The position numbers and the translations under genes were made by a program. Under the pieces are notes generated by a model. It was not told the DNA's origin. It saw nothing but the letters and a program-made list of their open reading frames with translations, and did no database searches. From Gallionella sp. (GTDB lineage: Bacteria > Pseudomonadota > Gammaproteobacteria > Burkholderiales > Gallionellaceae): DNA of 8,123 bases. Of the stretch, positions 5,731-8,123 are shown piece by piece. Where the stretch lies: positions 1 through 8,123 of the forward strand of contig SCPW01000342.1 in the NCBI GenBank assembly GCA_004298605.1. Direction: 5' to 3'. The stretch's first letter is position 1; every line of letters starts with the position of its first letter.

Positions 5731-6304
5731 GTTTAACCTCTTCCATTCTGGCCTTGATCAGATTGTAAGCCTCCGTTGCCGCGGCGATATTGCCCTCCAT
5801 CATCTTGCCGGAAAGCTTTTTGGTCACCGCCTCGATGACCGACTCCAGCCGGATCAGTCCGGAGAGCGCCGCAAACCCCGCCAGCAACGACACGTTGGGG
5901 ATCGGGCGACCGATGTGTTTGAGGCCAATTTCGGTCGCAGGCAAGGTGCAGAGACGCTCCGGCGGCCTGTCGCTGAGATAGTCGCTCAAGCCGAGCGCAT
6001 CGAAGCTGCGGTTGGTGTTGAGCAGGATATAGCCGTCCTGTTCCAGCCCGGCAAACACATCGATCTGGTGCAGCAAGGTCGGGTCTTGAATGATGATGGC
6101 GTCCGGCTCCATGACCGGCTCGCGCAGGCGGATTTCCTTGTCGTCGATGCGGCAAAACGCCACCACCGGCGCGCCCATCCGCTCCGAGCCAAAGCTGGGA
6201 AACGCCTGGGCATAACGCCCTTCCGCAAACGCCGCGACCGACAGCATTTCCGCCGCCGTCACAACCCCCTGCCCGCCCCTTCCGTGTATGCGCACTTGAA
6301 ACAT
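5723..6304 (-). CDS. porG: 2-oxoacid (pyruvate):ferredoxin oxidoreductase, gamma subunit
   Basis: This complete 193-residue protein is of normal length for a free-standing gamma subunit. It starts [20 protein letters not shown], the glycine-rich GRGGQGV motif diagnostic of the gamma domain. [15 protein letters not shown] at about 33-47 and the [15 protein letters not shown] region near 137-151 follow the family pattern. The domain has no cofactor of its own; it helps assemble the complex and shape CoA access. It is the first gene of the por unit. The start at 6304 has a strong GGGGGAG Shine-Dalgarno sequence with 8 nt to the ATG. It overlaps porA by 8 nt. The same subunit is called PorC in some genomes. 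Confidence 0.92.
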   Translation of the reverse strand: MFQVRIHGRGGQGVVTAAEMLSVAAFAEGRYAQAFPSFGSERMGAPVVAFCRIDDKEIRLREPVMEPDAIIIQDPTLLHQIDVFAGLEQDGYILLNTNRSFDALGLSDYLSDRPPERLCTLPATEIGLKHIGRPIPNVSLLAGFAALSGLIRLESVIEAVTKKLSGKMMEGNIAAATEAYNLIKARMEEVKHA

Positions 6305-6375
6305 ATTTTATTCTCCCCCGAATTTTCTGCGATGCGAAGCTTACTATTCTGCCATGTATATGTCATGCGAGGCGC

Positions 6376-6410
6376 TCGAAGTTATGGAGTTTTACCCTAT
6401 AATTCCCGGG
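6376..6410 (+). promoter_or_regulatory. Probable sigma-70-type promoter of cstA in the divergent por/cstA intergenic region
   Basis: An exact TATAAT lies at 6398-6403. A weak -35 candidate (TCGAAG, 3 of 6 consensus positions) is at 6376-6381 with 16-nt spacing, and no extended -10 TG is present. Transcription would start near 6410, giving a leader of about 33 nt before the ATG at 6443. The poor -35 suggests that an activator may be needed; CstA genes elsewhere are under CRP/carbon control. The whole 138-nt divergent spacer (6305-6442) must also contain the por promoter, for which I see no convincing hexamer pair. Confidence 0.45.
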
Positions 6411-6442
6411 ATTTTAATATGTTGCAGCACCGGGAAAGAGAA

Positions 6443-8123
6443 ATGCAAAGTACAATTTTTCAGCGAATTATCTGGTTTCCGGTGGCGATTCTCGGCGCGG
6501 CTGCGGTGAGCGTCATCGCCCTCAATCGCGGCGAGTCGATCAACGCGATCTGGTTTGTTGCCGCAGCCGGGTGCATCTATGCGCTCGCCTATCGCTTCTA
6601 CAGCGCCTGGATCGCGGCCAAGGTACTGATGCTGGACGAAACCCGCGCCACGCCCGCCGAACGGCTCGACAATGGCCGCGATTTTGTACCCACCAACCGG
6701 TGGGTCGTGTTTGGCCACCACTTCGCCGCCATCGCCGGGCCGGGGCCGCTGATCGGGCCGACGCTGGCGGCGCAATTCGGCTATCTGCCGGGCACCTTGT
6801 GGATTCTGGTCGGCGCGGTGCTGGGCGGTTGCGTGCAGGACATGACCATCATGTTCTTTTCCACCCGCCGCGACGGTCGCAGCCTGGGCCAGATGGCGCG
6901 CGACGAGCTCGGCCCGATCGGCGGCATGGCGGCGCTGGTCGGTACGCTGATGATTATGGTGATCCTGATCGCGGTGCTCGGGCTGGTGGTGGTCAACGCG
7001 ATGAAACACAGCCCGTGGGCGACTTCCACTGTCGCCACGACGATTCCGATTGCGGTGCTGGTCGGCCTGTACATGCGCAATATCCGTCCCGGCAGAGTGC
7101 TGGAAGGCTCGCTGATCGGCATCGCCCTGCTGCTGCTTGCGGTGGCGGGCGGCGGCTGGATCGACCACAACGAAGTGCTGCGCCCGCTGTTCGACCACGA
7201 GGGGCTGACGCTGGCGTGGTTCGTGATCGGCTACGGCTTCCTTGCCGCGATTCTGCCGGTGTGGCTGCTGCTGGCGCCGCGCGACTATCTCTCCACGTTC
7301 ATGAAGCTCGGCACGATCCTGTTGCTGGCGCTCGCCATCGTGCTGATGCGACCGGAAATCAAGATGCCGGCGTTGACCCAATTCATCGACGGCAGCGGGC
7401 CGATTTTCGGCGGCACGCTGTTCCCGTTCGTGTTCATCACCATCGCGTGCGGCGCGGTGTCCGGCTTCCATTCGCTGATTTCATCCGGCACCACGCCAAA
7501 ATTGCTGGCCAACGAGCGCGACATCCGCATGATCGGCTACGGCGGCATGCTGCTGGAATCCTTTGTCGCAATCATGGCGATGATCGCCGCCACGGTGCTC
7601 GACCCCGGCGTGTTCTTCGCGATCAACAGCCCGGCGGGCATCGTCGGCAAGGAAGCGGCTGACGCGGTGGCGAAGATTTCGTCCTGGGGCTATCCGGTGA
7701 CGGTGGAGCAGATGAATTTGCTGGCGAAAGAAATGGGCGAGAAAACCCTGTTCGCCCGTACCGGCGGCGCGCCTTCGCTGGCGGTGGGGATGGCGAGCAT
7801 ATTCGGCAGCGCGTTCGGCCAGGGCATGCTGGCGATGTGGTACCACTTCGCGATCATGTTCGAGGCGGTATTCATCCTGACCACGCTGGATGCCGGCACA
7901 CGGGTCGGCCGCTTCATGCTGCAAGACTTCCTCGGCAACTTCTCGCCCAAACTAGGACAAACTTCCTGGTATCCTTCCGTGCTGCTGACGTCCGGCATCA
8001 TCGTCGCCGCGTGGGGCTATTTCCTGTATATTGGCGTGATCGACCCGAACGGTGGCGTCAACATTCTCTGGCCGCTGTTCGGCATCTCCAACCAGATGCT
8101 GGCGGCGATTGCGCTATCGGTGG
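6443..8123 (+). CDS. cstA: CstA-family carbon-starvation / pyruvate transporter, first 560 residues (3' truncated by window)
   Basis: The frame from the ATG at 6443 stays open to the right edge. It has the CstA signatures in order: [21 protein letters not shown] (start near residue 81), [21 protein letters not shown] near 124-144, [15 protein letters not shown] at about 341-355, and [16 protein letters not shown] at the visible end. Many hydrophobic segments alternate with short polar loops, as expected for an inner-membrane carrier of about 690 residues, so roughly 130 residues are missing. E. coli CstA and BtsT import pyruvate (and, for CstA, peptides were once proposed). Start choice: an in-frame ATG at 6419 would add 8 residues, but it lies only about 9 nt from the predicted transcription start. 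The 6443 ATG has an AAAGAG stretch just upstream and is preferred. It is transcribed divergently from the por operon with 138 nt between the starts, suggesting shared regulation of pyruvate uptake and use. Confidence 0.9.
   Translation, partial: MQSTIFQRIIWFPVAILGAAAVSVIALNRGESINAIWFVAAAGCIYALAYRFYSAWIAAKVLMLDETRATPAERLDNGRDFVPTNRWVVFGHHFAAIAGPGPLIGPTLAAQFGYLPGTLWILVGAVLGGCVQDMTIMFFSTRRDGRSLGQMARDELGPIGGMAALVGTLMIMVILIAVLGLVVVNAMKHSPWATSTVATTIPIAVLVGLYMRNIRPGRVLEGSLIGIALLLLAVAGGGWIDHNEVLRPLFDHEGLTLAWFVIGYGFLAAILPVWLLLAPRDYLSTFMKLGTILLLALAIVLMRPEIKMPALTQFIDGSGPIFGGTLFPFVFITIACGAVSGFHSLISSGTTPKLLANERDIRMIGYGGMLLESFVAIMAMIAATVLDPGVFFAINSPAGIVGKEAADAVAKISSWGYPVTVEQMNLLAKEMGEKTLFARTGGAPSLAVGMASIFGSAFGQGMLAMWYHFAIMFEAVFILTTLDAGTRVGRFMLQDFLGNFSPKLGQTSWYPSVLLTSGIIVAAWGYFLYIGVIDPNGGVNILWPLFGISNQMLAAIALSV

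Noticed and set aside
6305..6375. Minus-strand promoter for the por operon
   Set aside because: TATACA- and TTCGAG-like hexamers exist, but their spacing (14 nt) is poor and there is no clear alternative; not strong enough to list.
6392..7471. 359-codon minus-strand open frame
   Set aside because: Antisense to cstA, very rich in Arg/His/Gln/Asp as expected for a shadow frame of a hydrophobic membrane protein.
6571..7662. 363-codon plus-strand open frame in another frame from cstA
   Set aside because: Arg/Ala/Gly-rich shadow; the cstA frame over the same bases has all family signatures.
1..8123. CRISPR array, tRNA or rRNA
   Set aside because: No regularly spaced repeats and no cloverleaf or rRNA-like segments were seen on either strand.

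Overview
The window looks like chromosome from a Gram-negative, probably betaproteobacterial organism (Nitrosomonadales / Gallionella-like is my best guess, from overall protein character and the style of the repeat at 4408-4452; this is inference). GC is roughly 60% in the metabolic genes and nearer 50% in the accessory segment at the left. The metabolic potential is oxygen-sensitive carbon metabolism (pyruvate:ferredoxin oxidoreductase) together with [NiFe]-hydrogenase maturation.

Layout. Everything from 6304 down to 1 reads on the minus strand and could be one long transcription unit. In order of transcription it holds: the gamma subunit (5723-6304), alpha subunit (4477-5730) and beta subunit (3378-4376) of a 2-oxoacid, most likely pyruvate, :ferredoxin oxidoreductase; a GltD-like flavoprotein fused to a 2x[4Fe-4S] delta-type ferredoxin (1747-3375); hypA (1402-1743); a 33-codon ORF (1288-1389); a DUF2442 gene (1010-1291); a GIY-YIG/T5orf172-type nuclease gene (249-917); and the 5' end of hypB (1-172), which runs off the left edge. 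Junctions from the gamma subunit to hypA are overlapping or only 2-3 nt apart. The exception is the 97-nt gap between the porA and porB coding regions, which holds a nested palindrome and a duplicated copy of the porB translation start. Divergently, on the plus strand, a CstA-family carbon-starvation/pyruvate transporter gene begins at 6443 and runs off the right edge.

How it fits together. The CstA-type carrier could bring in pyruvate, and the oxidoreductase would convert pyruvate + CoA to acetyl-CoA + CO2 + reduced ferredoxin, or run in reverse. The GltD-ferredoxin fusion could exchange those electrons with NAD(P)H. HypA and HypB insert nickel into [NiFe]-hydrogenase, so the locus may link pyruvate and H2 metabolism through a shared ferredoxin/NAD(P)H pool. 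hypA and hypB, normally neighbours, are separated here by about 1.2 kb of lower-GC accessory genes.

The two most interesting points are the porA-porB junction, where a second ribosome-binding-site/start region heads a 27-codon minigene running through a REP-like palindrome and stopping just upstream of the porB start, and the accessory cassette splitting hypA from hypB.
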